NCBI RefSeq assembly: GCF_030272615.1
Contig: NC_081408.1
Location: 61,748,614-61,812,613, forward strand
Direction: 5' to 3'
Source: Cryptomeria japonica
Taxonomy: Eukaryota > Streptophyta > Pinopsida > Cupressales > Cupressaceae
Length of the DNA: 64,000 nucleotides
In this document: positions 1 to 12,981 of the stretch, in pieces
How the letters are laid out: every line of letters starts with the position of its first letter
Position numbering within the stretch: position 1 is the stretch's first letter
Position numbers and translations under genes: made by a program
Notes under the pieces: model-generated
The model's database searches: none
What the model saw: only the letters and a program-made list of their open reading frames with translations
What the model was told of the DNA's origin: nothing

Positions 1-389
1 GAGGTTTGAAGGCAAAAAATCTGCAAAAAATTGTAGAAAGTTTCAGAGAAGTGCAAAAAAAGGGGTTCGAACGAAGGGGGGTTCGAGCGAACCCCCCCTT
101 TTTAGGGGGTTCGAATGAAGGGGTGTTTGAATTTGGGCTTCATATTCCCTATTCCATCCATCATATGCTTGGTGGATAGTGATATCATGTTTGCATTTCC
201 AAACTCCTCAATATTACAATGAATATATGCCCTAATATCTTCATTATGCAGCATGCCATACGAAACAGAGGAAAATGCACCTTCTGGATCAATTTCTATT
301 GATTTGAATGGATGTTTCTTGAACACTGGCCTTGCTCTCTCAGTAATCTCAACTACCAATAGGGTTGCAGCACCAGATGAAAATGTCAT
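1..389 (-). pseudogene. N-family ORF2, N-terminal fragment (N-A)
   Basis: I do not recognise this protein. The start is placed at 389 because the sequence from there (MTFSSGAATLL) aligns with the ORF2 starts of N-B (MDSGSAPPLVD) and N-C (MASSST). A shared N-terminal block follows: a VFKKHP-like motif, then GAFS, then a DIRAYIHC..EE.G motif at about residues 20-70. A stop near position 102 interrupts it and the rest is outside the window. No membrane segment or known catalytic motif is visible. Homology between the three copies is seen directly; function is unknown. Confidence 0.65.
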
Positions 390-836
390 TTTGAAATTAG
401 GGTATGAGAAACAACTCGAATACCTCTTCAAATTCAATCAGATGTAAGGAATCACTTTCAAATCGCTTCAGTTGTCACTTCTCAGTCTCGTTTGCCTCTC
501 TCTTCTACTATTTCTCTCCATTCACAATTTGAGGAATGAATGATTGAAATGCCTTTTTATCTACTGAAAAATTAACTTTAAGTTGTAATAAATGCACAAC
601 CCTAAAGGTTTTTCGGATACCTTGCTTCTCAAGAATTCATCACCGGATACTCAAATAGGCATGTAATCTTCTGGATATCAACTACACAAATAATCTCCAT
701 CATCTGCAACCATCCTCGACTGATTAAAAATATTTGATAGGGGGTTTTAAGATCTACATGAAAAGCTTCCCCCTAAGGCCAAACTGCCTTAGTTATCAGA
801 TGAGGTTCCAATACTGAAATCATGTTTGGAGCCATT

Positions 837-1963
837 CTAAACATTTGTATCTTCCTTATAAACCCACATCTTTTGATGCTGCTCTCTAACTTCTTCAACC
901 TTTTCTTTACCCTTTTCATCTAATCCGTTCTTGTCTACCAAAGCATTCTTGCTTACATTCTTGTTTCTGCAATATTTTGCAATGTGAGCGGATTTGTTGC
1001 ATGCATAGAAAACAACATTTCCTTGCATAGGTCTAAAGTTCATTTGATTTGGTCTCATTCTGCATTGATTAGAAATGTGTCCAAACATTCCACAAGCATA
1101 ACATCTCTTATTCTAGAAATTACTCACCATTGTTCTGCACATGTTTGACTTATGGCCAAAGTTGTTGCATATGAAACATTGACGGGTAAAAGTAGGACCA
1201 TTATTCATTACATTATTTATCATCCTATTATTCATCATATGTCTACATTGATTTTCCATATGACCAAATTTTCCACAAACAAAATATTTACCATTGAATT
1301 TATAGGCATTAGGTTGTCTTACCAAAGGTTTCTTGTTCTTTTGATTATTGCTCTGTCCGGAACCGGAGAATTCTCCTTTCTCATATCCAAGCCCTTGCAT
1401 GTCTTTCCCATGTCTCTAACTTTCCAGCATCTCGTCTACCTTGACTAAGCTAGCTTTGAAATTTTCTTTGTACTCATTAGCAACAGAAAGGTCATCTCTC
1501 AGAATTATGATATGCCTTTCGAATTCTTGTCCATAATTCTTGTATTACATCAATTCAAGTTTCAACTTATCATTCTCATAGTTCAATCTGCCACATTTAT
1601 CAGATCCATCCTTCATAATTGAGTCAAATTTTCCTCATTCTTTTTCTTGTCTTCAATCTCCTTTGTCAGCTTCATCACAATGGATTGCATCTCATTCTTC
1701 AGGACTACATTCTCTCTAGCAAGCCTCTCACATTCATTTGTCTTGTCTTGTAGGGATTGATTATCAATGCTTTGTTCTTCTTTCTCCTTGATTTTATCCA
1801 TCAATTCTTTTCTCTTCTCTCTTTATGTGTTGACTTGTTTCTTTAGAGATTCAATGAAATTTTTAGCTGCTTCTAGACTTGTCCTAAGGCTACTCTTCTC
1901 TTTCATAGCTGCATCCAGATCTTCAAGTGCCACAATAAGTTGCTTCTGCAAACCGGAGTCCAT
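837..1963 (-). pseudogene. N-family ORF1: coiled-coil protein with zinc knuckles (gag-like)
   Basis: Start at 1963 (MDSGLQKQL...) matches the ORF1 starts of N-B and N-C. The N-terminal half is rich in Lys, Glu and Asn with heptad-like spacing (for example DKIKEKEEQS and KNEMQS blocks), as expected of a coiled coil. The C-terminal half has four CX2CX4HX4C-type knuckles: CGKFGHMENQC, CNNFGHKSNMC, an ACGMFGHISNQC-like one, and a degenerate ACNKSAHIAKYC. Such knuckles bind RNA in retroelement Gag proteins, so a nucleocapsid-like role is inferred. Stops and frame changes break it into pieces, so this copy is dead. Confidence 0.7.
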
Positions 1964-2017
1964 TGATTTAATCTTCTAGATCTTCCTGAAGTTGTTAGAC
2001 TTCTTCCGAGGAACTAA

Positions 2018-2029
2018 GATCTGATACCA
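2018..2029 (-). other. Primer-binding site, initiator-Met tRNA type (N-A)
   Basis: On the minus strand TGGTATCAGATC follows the LTR end after a 2-nt AT spacer. The usual plant iMet site is TGGTATCAGAGC, so one base differs here. Confidence 0.75.
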
Positions 2030-2031
2030 AT

Positions 2032-3180
2032 TGTTGAAATCAATGAACACTGAGAGGGGGGGGTTGAATCAATGTTTTGCAATTTACAAACTTGTTAAGC
2101 TTATTCTCAAACTACCACGCACATAAGAATGAAAGTAAAGTCCAGAAACATAAAGCAATCAAGCACACAACCATAACACCCAAATTTTTACGTGGAAACC
2201 TGAAAAGGGAAAAACCAAGGTGGGAGTTGAACCCACTATATTAATATACTATGTCTAGAAGTATGATAATATTACATAGAGGGAATGCCCTTGCATTCAT
2301 ACACACTACCTAGAGCTCACTGCTCAAATACAAAAGGGATACAACCCGGAGGAAGGCTCACTGCCTTACAGGTGATTATAATTGATTAAAATAATGAATG
2401 AACTGAAGAATAGCATCTACATATGCCAAATAGTAGTTTCGATTAGGCTCAAATTGACTTCTACAACTGTTTTAATTATCTTCTTTGTTTCCCTGCTCTG
2501 TCATACATCGAAGCACCAAAATCGTCAATAACACTCATCAGAGTTTGCACATTCGCTCAAATAGACTTCTCACACATATCTCATAGATCAAAATGCTCAA
2601 ATGGACCGGTCTTATATATCTGCATCAACAAAATGAATCATTTCTTATGTCAGCTTCCAAAAATTGCATAACACGTAACATGAAACACGTAACCTTAAGT
2701 CAGCTCAATCCGCCCACAAAACCATATGCTGACCTAAAAAGAATGATAAAAATATTCACACAAGTCGGCCCAATCTCCTCGAACATGAAACCAATCACCA
2801 AGATCAACTCTAAGATTCCGCAACACACGTTACACCAGAATAGCTCTATTCTAACTGAATTACCGGATACCAGACCTTCAATGTTGCTCATGAATCAACA
2901 TCAGATATTAGGATTATGGAATAATCTGTCTCGATCCTTGAATAATCTTCCTCTATTACCGCAACTAAAGTTACACAACCAAAGTCAAGATATGCAAACT
3001 GTACTCACACTCTACTGGTTATTGTTTACCACCTTCTAGACTTATACCTTATGAACAATATGACTTCTGGTAAACCAAATCTATGTACACTAGATATGAT
3101 TTTTGAGCTGGGTTATTAATGACAACTCTTAAGTGTCAATCATGCATCAATCTTCACTGAAATAATGTCTCTTGCCAACA
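2032..3180 (-). repeat. 5' LTR of N-A
   Basis: Runs from TGTTGAAATC to CTTGCCAACA on the plus strand, a TG...CA unit of 1149 bp. The left border is set by the primer site. The right border is set by the CCAACA terminus shared with N-C and copia2. A run of G inside ACTGAGAGGGGG...TTGAATCAAT at about 2049-2073 is the U5 block common to this family and the copia elements. The second LTR is not in the window, so the right border is moderately certain. Confidence 0.65.
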
Positions 3181-4773
3181 AAATATCTATTATATATTGT
3201 GTTAGAAGTAGTCCTTAAGAGATCATAATGATTCCTCCTTCTTCACTTGTACATTTCTTTCATCTATCATCTATTTCATAGAATAATTTTAAAAATCCCA
3301 CATAGCTTTCTTATTTTCTTATTTATAAGAAATATTTTCTTAAATGGTTCTTAACAGGATCTAGTAGTTAGGAATCATCATTATTGTACTCATTCTCCCT
3401 AAATAAAACTCAAGGGGAGTGATAGTGTATAGGATTTTTCACACAAATAGTTAGATAATCACCTTTCTAGATTAACCCATTCAATCTAAGATTCATTATT
3501 TTATGAATCGGGTATCGTATTTTAAATCCCTGGAAGAAGAACCATACATATGGTATTTTTTTAATGAGAAATATAAGGTTTAAAAGGAAGTTGAGAATAA
3601 GTGCACTGGGTTGGGGAAGAGGAGATAGGCTGAGGAAGTGGTTAGAAAGGATAGTGTAAATATAACAAAGGATTGTAAGGGAAAGGAAAACAATAAATTC
3701 ATGAGAGATATAAAAGTCTTCCAACCTATTAAGTTTCCTATTCAATCCAATTTTACATTTGACCATGTAAACTAGTTATTGGCATGGCTTATATGTTCAT
3801 CATACAAGGGATCATCCACACCTAAGTAATTATGGTAGTAGGTCCAACATTCAAATTCATCTCTACTCAACTTAGTGCAACTACACTAAGCATGATCAAA
3901 TTCTAGTGTTCCACTACACTAAAATCTGCACATAATACAAAATTTGCAATAGGGAGATTAGTACTTAGTAGACATCAAATTATAGAGAACAACCCTTTCT
4001 TTTCCATTACTTGGTGCATAGATGAAACAAAATCAAATGGTATGACTATTGACATAATAAGGACCCAAACAAAATTTTGTGAAGGGTCCTCAACTTTTTG
4101 AATGATATATTTAAAAAACCATGTAGAAAGACCCAAAACAACTCGCTTATTGTCATCTCTATAGGAATTATGTGGGAAAAAACCATATTTCTAGATATTA
4201 TAGACACTTTAAGATGAATGTCATTGGATTTTACTTGTAAAAAATGTCAAGTTTCTATTTTTCAATAGCTTCTTTGACTCTAAAATTTTGATGAGGGAGA
4301 AAGATCCCTCTAATGTTCTAAGATAGTAGTTTTTAGTTTAGGGTGGTCAAGAAATAACACTATAATATTCTAGTGGAAAACCCCCAAAGTGATTAGACAT
4401 TATAAGATCTTTCTCATTAATATGACAATCTATGGTGGAAGAAGGGTATCTTGGTTTTTCAGCAAGAATTATTGTAAGAGGGAGAAGAGGCTTGAGGGGG
4501 GAATCAAGGGAAGAATGAGAGGCTAAAGTTGATCTATCCTAAGAGAGGTCATTCAAAAGAAGTAACCTAGAAGGTTCCTTCCTTTTCTTAACCATCCTCC
4601 ACCTATTAGACATTAAATCATCCCGCCAAGACTAACCTAAAGCAATGAGAAATGAATCCAATAAGATCTATGAGGTGACGCAAGGAGGAAAGATTAGGGT
4701 TGAATTAGAGAAGGGGAGGCTTGCTAATGATAAGAGGTTCAAGAAGGTGGAAAGGGGTAGAAACAGAAGGGTG

Positions 4774-6105
4774 AGAAATTGATTTCTAGAAAAAATATAT
4801 TCTTTATGAGATAGTCATGAATCAAACATCATTCTTTAGAAACTCCCTTAAGAAGAAAAATAATAAAACATTTTTGACAATCAATTATATAGAGCCTATG
4901 ATGTCATTTGGTAGTTAGAACTCCAAAAGATTTACTAGATTTGTTGGGAAAATTCTTTTATAATTCATTGGTTTGGTTTGTTTGCTTCTCCTCCTTTTTG
5001 GTCTTCAAGGATGGCGGGTTTGTGTGGCTCCACCCTACTTAGCGTAGCAACTTCTTTGATTGTATACCTAAAAACATGAAAATTTTGTACATATAATAGA
5101 TCGAGAGGAGAATATCCTGTGACAGCTCCCAAAAATTCTAGCGAAGATTATGACATGTTGCTATAATGGAGGTTGGTGGATGATATTTTGATTTGTAAAT
5201 TTTATCATTATTATAATTCATTTAATGACATCATTCTTTTACAATTAATTATTATTTTAGTCATAGTTTTTAGATTTTGTGTGAGTTTTTGAATCAATGG
5301 TTTTATCATCGTACATTTTGATTCATCACGAAAATAATGAAAGAAGAGAATAAACATGACTTATTATAGTTGAAAATTATTAGATGTACGTAATTTTTGT
5401 GAAATTGTAATGTCAATCATAAATCAAAGATACATAAGAAATTGATTTCTAGAAAAGAAATATATTCTTTATGAGATAGTTATGAATCAAACATCATTCC
5501 TTAGAAACTCCCTTAAGAAGAAATATAATAAAACATTTATGACAATCAACTATATAGAGCCTATGATGTCATTTGGTAGTTAGAACTCCAAAAGATTTAC
5601 TTGATTTCTTGGGAACATCTTTTTATAATTCATTGGTTTGGTTTGTTTGCTTCTCCCTCTTTTTGGTCTCAAGGATGGTGGGTTCATGTGGCTCCAACCT
5701 ACTTAGCGTAGCCGCTTCTTTGACTGTATACCTAAAAACATGGAAATTTTGTACGTGTAATAGATCAAGAGGAGAAGATCCTATGGTAGCTCCCAAAAAT
5801 TCTATCGAATATTATGACACATTGCTATAATGGAAGTTGGTGGATGATATTTTGATTTGTAAATTTTATCATTATTATATTTCATTTAATAACATCATTT
5901 TTTCACAATTTATAATTATGATAGTTGTAGAATTTTTAGATTCCACTTGAATTTTTGAATCAAACCTTTTTATCATGATCGTACTGCTTAATCTACCATC
6001 TAAATAATGGAAAACAAAAACAAATATGACTTACTATAATTGAAATTGACTAGATATACTTAATATTTTTAAAATTATAATACCAATCATAAATCAAAGA
6101 TTCAC
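4774..6105. repeat. Tandem duplication, period about 663 bp
   Basis: The block starting AGAAATTGATTTCTAGAAAA at 4774 recurs at 5437, and similarity continues for most of the unit (ATAGAGCCTATGATGTCATT, GTTTGGTTTGTTTGCTTCTC, CCTACTTAGCGTAGC). The copies differ by scattered substitutions, so the duplication is not recent. No coding function is visible. Confidence 0.85.
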
Positions 6106-6433
6106 ATATTTTATACTTCAAAATTATATACATTAGATTCTACATATTACAACCCTTATAACACACCCTATATGTCACCATGACATTTCTATATTCAAAG
6201 AATAAATTGGATTCTCGTGAGTCGGTGAGAGAATTCCCATTAGATTTGAACACTTCACAAAAATAAAAGTGATAAATTAAATACTTATAAAGTGATGCGA
6301 AGTCACATGCACTCAATTCGTGGGGTAGGTGAGTTTTGTCTTTAGAGACCCGAACCAATTTCCAACGGTCATTTTCATGATAATATACATATATGTGTGG
6401 GTAGCCTAATAAGTTAGTTTTTTTAATTATTAT

Positions 6434-6610
6434 TATTCAAATAATTATTAAGGGTTTATGACTTTTTAAATTGAAATTTTATTTAGATATGATTATGTTA
6501 ATATTTTAAGTTTTTTTTCCAATTATTCAAATAATTATTAAGGGTGTATGACTTTTTAAATTGAAATTTTATTTAGATATGATTATGTTAATATTTTAAG
6601 TTTTTTTCCA
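6434..6610. repeat. Tandem duplication, period 100 bp
   Basis: ATTCAAATAATTATTAAGGG at 6434 recurs at 6534, followed in both by the same TATGACTTTTTAAATTG and TTAGATATGATTATG words. A weaker third relative lies near 6800-6860. Confidence 0.85.
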
Positions 6611-7944
6611 AATAATAATAGAAATGATATAGAAAAGATATGAATTTTTAAATGTGAATGGGAATAAAATGTTTTTATAGTCTATTATATGAGTTAATCT
6701 AGTTTGGGTTATTTAATTAGGCAACCTAATTTTTAGAGGACAAATGTATGAGTCATTTAATAAGGCTGGTCTTTTCTATCTTTTGTTCAAAATGATTCTC
6801 AATTATGTATGATTTTTTAGATTGGAAGATCATCTAAATATGATTATATTAATGTTTTAATTTATATTTCAAACTTATCTCTAATAAGTAGAAAATCATG
6901 AAAAATATAGATAACTAAATGGAAATAGAAAAAAGCACATTAGTTATCCCAAAGTTGTTCTTTTTTTTGGGGAAGTAGAAAAAAGCACATTAGTTATCCA
7001 TTTTATTTTTTGGGCACATTTGTATAATTGACAAGTCTTTCCCTCAAAGCTTTAATTTTTAACTTTAAAAATTAATTACATAATTTTACATTAACTAAGA
7101 ATTGAGAGGAATATCAATCAATTGATTTGCTAGCTTAGATAACTTCACATTATCTAATAGCCGAAGTCGCTAGATGGAAGATGAAAGTGTCATAATATTA
7201 GTAATGATATATAGGATATTAAAAATTCCTACTTTGAAATTCATATATTTGAGAGAAAATAAAAGTATGGAATACAATTATTACATTAAATTTATGAGAG
7301 GAGACATGCACAAAGAAATTAAAAAATGAATTACAAGGTAATAAACACAAAAATAACAAGTAAACACAAAAAAAAATATATCATATCATAGTGACTTACA
7401 TTCAGAAAACATATTTAGAATAAAAACCCTACACTTGAAAACAACTCAATATATTACTTAGTAATTAATAGTTACAAAAAAAAATTAATCTGTAGACCTT
7501 TATAAGAGTAACACCAACAATAAATATAGAAACATAGTAATCGAGAGCAAGAAAAAGTGACAAGGTTAGTTAAGCATATAAATTTCATAAAATCAATGAA
7601 AGCATGTAAACAAATAACTTTATTACTTTCTTACTTCCTTTGATTGAGCTTGAAATGGAATGCACCCTTTCTCCACTTGATTTGCTCCTTTGAGTAGATG
7701 GATGTCTAGATTGCTCTCCAAGATACACAACAATGTGATGGATTATGAGAATTGGATGGGATTAAATGTGCGTATGATTGATGATTTATTGGACTCAACT
7801 TGACAACATGAAAATGCAAATAAAGTGGACGGATTGTGAAGGGAGGAGACTCCAATTTATAGATTTGAGGGACCCAAAATGGACGGTTGAGATTGAAAGG
7901 AAATTGAGGGTTAGGATTGAAGGAATGTGAGGTGGCCTGGAGAG

Positions 7945-8933
7945 TGTGGGTGTGAAAAGTGGACCTATATCTGTATCTAAATACACAACACTTCAATTAA
8001 GTCATTAGATGCATGGTTAGTAGATCAATAATCAATGAACAATAAAACCATTACAAAGTGACCTATTGCCTTCTAGTAGATGTGAGTTTTAGTCTTTGTC
8101 TTAGATTTCTTTATGCAACACTAGTGACTAGACAACACCTAAATGAAGGATTTAATCTATATGAGCACAAAATTGAGCTAAATGGATGTAAGATTAAGCT
8201 AGATGAGTGAATATTAGACTAGCATGATTAATCTATGAATGGATATTAAGCTAGATGATTTAACAAATATGCAATATTCTCAATGCACAAAAATCTCAAT
8301 GGACCTAGAGCAAAAAAAAAAGCATAATAACGATAAATCTCTAGGTTTTTCTGAATGAGAGATGAGAGCCTGAATTTATAGAAAATCTAGAGAGAGACTA
8401 ACGATAAAGATCGATTAATGATGAGAAGCTGAGATTCTCCAAGAGGAAGTACAATCGAGGTGAATTGATGTGATTGACTTCTTTTCTCATCTTTAAAGGA
8501 AATTGAACTAAAATTAAGATAAAATCAGAAAAAACTAATTTATTCCATATTTTTATTCAATTCTGATATTCAATTGATTTATTTGCTTTTCTGAGATTTT
8601 TCAATTTAATTTCTTTTATTCAAATTTTATTCTTTTTTTTGCAAATTAATTCCTTTTTAATGATTTAATGGAAAATTGATTTAGTAATTAAATATGCTAG
8701 GATGTTTAATTAAATAAATAGGATAATTGATTAAAATAATTTACTTGGAATGATTAATTAATTAAATAAATATTTAATTAATATAGAATGATTTATTTAC
8801 CATGTGGCATTGATGATTTAAGAATTAATTAATTACGTGCTCATAATTGATTTAATTACCTTTGGTTAGGACCTTGGTGGTGTAGTCGAGATTAGGGGCC
8901 CATGGTTTAGGTGAACATTTTTAGGGTATTACA
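7945..8933 (-). repeat. 3' LTR of the LARD element
   Basis: 989 bp from TGTGGGTGTGAAAAGTGG to GGGTATTACA on the plus strand; near-identical to 11991-12981. It is directly followed by TTTGCCCCTCTTTG, whose complement is the polypurine tract. Confidence 0.92.
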
Positions 8934-11900
8934 TTTGCCCCTCTTTGAATTGATGTGCGAGCAATACATTGACTCAAGCAATAGTCGAAGAGAAATCAAT
9001 TCTGAACTTGATGGATCACAAACCGATGAAGAGCGAGATGTTCAGCTTGATTTGAAGCGATGAAGTTGAACATGTTGATTAAAGCAATACTGATTCTGAA
9101 CTTGATTGAATTAGGATCGATGAAGAGCGAGATACGGTTCTTGAACTGGATGGATCAACAAGCAGGCACCAATCTAGAACTTGATTGAACTAGAACTGGT
9201 TGAGCAAAGAGATAAAACCAATTCTGAACTTGATTGAACAAGAACTGATTAGCGAAACATAATGTCTAGCTTGATTTGATGCGATGAGACTAAACACCTA
9301 TTTGGATTGAGCATGTGATCATTGTCAAAAAGACTCTTTAAAACCTTGATTAGGTTTAAATGAATAACCAGCTTGATGAGATGCGATGAAACTGATTATC
9401 ATTAAGAGACTGATTCAGATGAAGACAATATTAGCTTAATTTGGTGCGATGAAACTGATATGCCCCTAGCAATGAGGTTTTAGTTAATTTGATTTGATTG
9501 ATGTTCGATTAATATTTGATTGAAAAGATTTTCTGCTCAACTTTAGATGAAGATTTGACCAAAAATCTCAACTTTTGGTGATCTAATCACTAATCATGTT
9601 GGTGTAATGAGTATGCCCCCTCGGGAGTGAAATCGAAACATGGCGAGGTCACAACGATGTTAGGCAATTTTCTTTAATAAAATGATATATTGATGATAAT
9701 TTGAGGATGATGAGTGATGTGAAAATTAAATTGAGATCATAATTGATTTGAAAAATATTTGAGCACAGAATGATGTAAAGATTGACGTGAAGATTAAAGT
9801 GTCAAGTGGTCAATGTTGTGAAAATTTGACTAGAAAATTAACGTTAGATTTTGATTTCGATCCTGAAATTAGTGAAGAAATGATGATTGTTTCAAATTTA
9901 GACTCTTTTTCTAAGGATGAAGAGAATAATGTTATCATGCGAAAATCACTTGAAATGCAAAACATAGTATGAATGCAACCTAAAACTTAATCATTGGATT
10001 TGGTATGCTTAATTATCATCATTGAGCATTTTACAATGTCGTAGATAGACATAAGCATCAAGGAACAAAGAGCTACGATGACCTGAATGTTACTTGCGTG
10101 CAAACACACCAGACAAAGCAGAGTTCCTTCCTTTTCATATGCAACAATAATTATCCTATCCGGGCAATGACCCTTTTATCATTCATATCCTAGGATAGAT
10201 TAAGCATGCATCTAGATTGCATAATAAAGAAATTTACTCAAAAAGACAAGGAAATGGTTCCAACCTCCCTGTAGAATATAAATAAATGGAGTCATGGTAT
10301 GTGTGGCGATTTCACCTTGATGTGAAGGCACGAATAATAGACACTTAACTTATGAGATGTTTCCAGATCATCGAAATCACTCCTACAAGAGGAAAATAAA
10401 GAAAAGTATTATACCCCCAGTCCTTGCTCCTCTTAGTCAAGATAGACTTCCTCAAGTTACTCAGAGGGAATAATAATCAAAAACCAATTTAAAAGACAAC
10501 ATTCAAAGAAAATTTCAATCATAGCTCAAACAGTTTTCAGTGATTGTTTTCAGTGTTCTTGCTTTGTGTGTTTACTCAATGGTAAAACTCTGTAGTGGTT
10601 AGGAGACAGGTGACTGACTCGGATTAGGTGACTTGGTATTACTAATAGAAATTAGACTTGGTTAAACTTCTTAGGAAATTTAGATTGATCAGTTGATTAC
10701 CCTAAGACTAGGACGTTGATCGGTTTCAAGCCATGAGGGTTCCAAGAAGAACTAATGTGTCACAAAAGCAACTGAAGGAACATGTACAAGCTAAAGCAAA
10801 GATGTAGGACTTCAGTACAGGAAATAAGACCAACTTGGACAAAATCCAGTAGCCATATTGATCTATACCATTATTTTGATTTGTTTGATCATTGATAGGA
10901 ATGTCTGGTTTCAAAGAGTAAGTACCCTGTATAAGACCGATCTATCTGGTTTCAAGTGTACCCTTCCTTGTATAAGACCTATTGATTTTTGATAGAGTTT
11001 GATAGATTGATTAACAAGACATGCAATAAGTTTGATTGCAGACTTTATGAGTTTGTCTATTGTTGTTTTGGTTTGATGGATGGTCTATGCTTTCTTGGTT
11101 TGATTTTTCAGTTTTTTCATTTTGTGGTGTTTTTAATTTTAGGATTTTCTTTTAAGGATATTTTATGATTTTGAGGATTTTTTCAGCTATGCCCCCAGTA
11201 TGCAGACCTATATGACATGATGATCTGCAAAATGCATGTGAAGACAATGAATTTTCGATATGACCTATGTTAATGCAATATGCATGATGAAGATGTATTT
11301 CCTATTCGAACAAGGATGTTTGTGTTTGTTTAGCATTTGATACACCAATTGAATTGGAGGTACAAAATATTTCATAGATAAATGGTCAATCGATCCTTAA
11401 GGTCCCTTAGAACATCCAAATTAACACACTTAGTGACTAGGATTTATAAATGGAGACGCGAAAAACTTCCCCATTGATTCTTGAAACTTTGATATTCTTT
11501 TTCCCATGTGAGTGCAAATGAGTTAATTCCTGCTCTTGTGTTCACTAAACATCCTTAGCATCCCATATGACTAGCTATGTGGATTATTATAACTTCAAAA
11601 GCATCTCGAATAGAGCCTCACTGCCAACAAGATTTTAGAGCTCCGACGAGGTTATAGACTGTAATCTCTCAAATATTGCTCCATTGCTAGCAGACATCCA
11701 TAGCCCTGATGGAGTTATTTGCATGTTCCCACAACCAAGATTTTTTTCGCACTTGTATGCATGATATTGCAGTTATATATCATTGCTCTTTTGCCTTGAG
11801 ATGAATTTTTGGCAAAACCCTTTTTCTTTTTTTACTTTTCTTTCCTTGACTTGTAAGTAATGAAACCTACTCGAGTGTGACAATTACAGTGGTGCTGAAG

Positions 11901-11990
11901 TATAATTTACAGACAAAAACTGGAAAATAAAAATGAATGATTTGAAGACCAAAAAATTGAATTCTTGAGCCCCATGGTGGGCGCCAAAAA
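8934..11990 (-). other. LARD interior, non-coding with degenerate repeats
   Basis: No reading frame longer than about 60 codons with a known domain is present. Between about 8980 and 9470 a degenerate unit recurs (AGCTTGATTTGATGCGATGA, and GAACTTGATTGAACTAGAAC). The plus-strand word ATGCCCCCTCGGGAG near 9610 has counterparts just inside the left LTRs of Tat1 and Tat2. The interior presumably serves as packaging and structural RNA, which is inference. Confidence 0.7.
11970..11986 (-). other. Primer-binding site of the LARD element
   Basis: The minus strand after the 5' LTR reads TGGCGCCCACCATGGGG, starting with the TGG expected opposite a tRNA CCA end. The tRNA is not identified. Confidence 0.65.
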
Positions 11991-12981
11991 TGTGGGTGTG
12001 AAAAGTGGACCTGTATCTGTATTTGAATACACAACACTTCAATTAAGTCATTAGATGCATGGTTAGTAAATCAATAATCAATGAATAATAAAACCATTAC
12101 AAAGCGACCTATTGCCTTCTAGTAGATGTGAGTTTTAGTCTTGGGCTCAAATTTCTTTATGCAACACTAGTGACTAGACGACACCTAAATGAAGGATTTA
12201 ATCTATATGAACACAAAATTGAGCTAAATGGATGCAAGATTAAGCTAGATGAGTGAATATTAGGCTAACATGATTAAGCTATGAATGAATATTAAGCTAG
12301 ACGATTTAACAAATATGCAATAACTAATATGTAATATTCTCAATGCACAAAAATCTCAATGGACCTAGAGCAATAAAAAACAACATAATAATGATAAATC
12401 TCTAGGTTTTTATGAATGAGAGATGAGAGCCTGAATTTATAGAAAATCTAGAGAGAGACCAATGGTCAAGATCGATTAATGATGAGCGACCGAGATTTTC
12501 CAAGAGGAAGCACAATCCAGGTGAATTGATGTGATTGGTTTCTTTTCTCAGCTTTAAAGAAAATTGAACTAAAATTAAGATAAAATAAGAAAAAATTGAT
12601 TTATTCCATATTTTTATTCAATTTTGATATTTAATTTATTTAATTGATTTAATTGCTTTTCTGAGATTTTTCAATTTAATTTCTTTTTTTCAAATTTAAT
12701 TCTTTTTTTGGAAATTAGTTCCTTTTTAATGATTTAATGGCAAATTGATTTATTAATCAAATATGCTAGGATAATTGATTAAAATGATTTACTTGGAATG
12801 ATTAATTAATTAAATAAATATTTAATTAATATAAAATGATTTATTTGCCATGTGACATTGATTATTTAAGAATTAATTAATTAGGTGCTCATGATTGATT
12901 TAATTACCTTTGGTTAGGACCTTGTTGGTGTAGTTGAGATTAGGTGCCCATGGCTTAGGTGATTATTTTTAGGGTATTACA
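11991..12981 (-). repeat. 5' LTR of the LARD element
   Basis: 991 bp, TGTGGGTG...GGTATTACA, matching the left LTR with scattered substitutions and small indels. It is followed by the target duplication GAGAG at 12982. Confidence 0.92.

Larger units (their letters stand above)
1..3180 (-). mobile_element. N-A: 5' part of a pol-less LTR retrotransposon (N family)
   Basis: Minus-strand element cut off by the window's left edge. Reading on the minus strand it has a 5' LTR (3180 to 2032), an iMet-type primer site, ORF1 with zinc knuckles, then the start of ORF2. The order and proteins match two other copies here (13210-36454 and 42976-49599), which show that the family has no protease, RT or integrase. 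The distal half and second LTR lie outside the window, so the target duplication cannot be checked. Confidence 0.8.
3181..7944. other. AT-rich DNA without a recognisable gene
   Basis: No long reading frame with a recognisable domain is present. The stretch holds a 663-bp tandem duplication (4774-6105) and a 100-bp one (6434-6610). From about 7630 it turns into purine-rich sequence resembling the LTR of the Tat-like elements (words such as GGACGGTTGAGATTGAAAGG), so the last few hundred bases may be a piece of the Tat2 3' LTR that resumes at 12987 and 36455. The left edge of that piece is not resolved. Confidence 0.5.
7945..12981 (-). mobile_element. Non-coding LTR retrotransposon (LARD type), complete
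   Basis: Two LTRs (7945-8933 and 11991-12981) bound a 3.06-kb interior with no gag or pol domain. The whole is flanked by the perfect 5-bp duplication GAGAG (7940-7944 and 12982-12986). A primer site follows the right LTR and a polypurine tract borders the left LTR, fixing the minus orientation. The tract and nearby ATGCCCCCTCGGGAG words resemble those of Tat1 and Tat2, so a Tat-like helper is inferred. It lies in DNA that may be the Tat2 LTR. Confidence 0.9.

Noticed and set aside
3400-3440. CTCAAGGGGAGTGATAGTG, which looks like a polypurine tract beside an LTR start
   Set aside because: No matching LTR end, primer site or target duplication could be found nearby.
5573-5830. An 85-codon plus-strand frame with a hydrophobic stretch
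   Set aside because: It lies in one copy of the 663-bp duplication; the same frame in the other copy (4910-5165) is broken, and no domain is visible.
7706-7996. A 96-codon minus-strand frame rich in His, Pro and Phe
   Set aside because: It crosses the LARD insertion border at 7945, so it cannot be an old gene.
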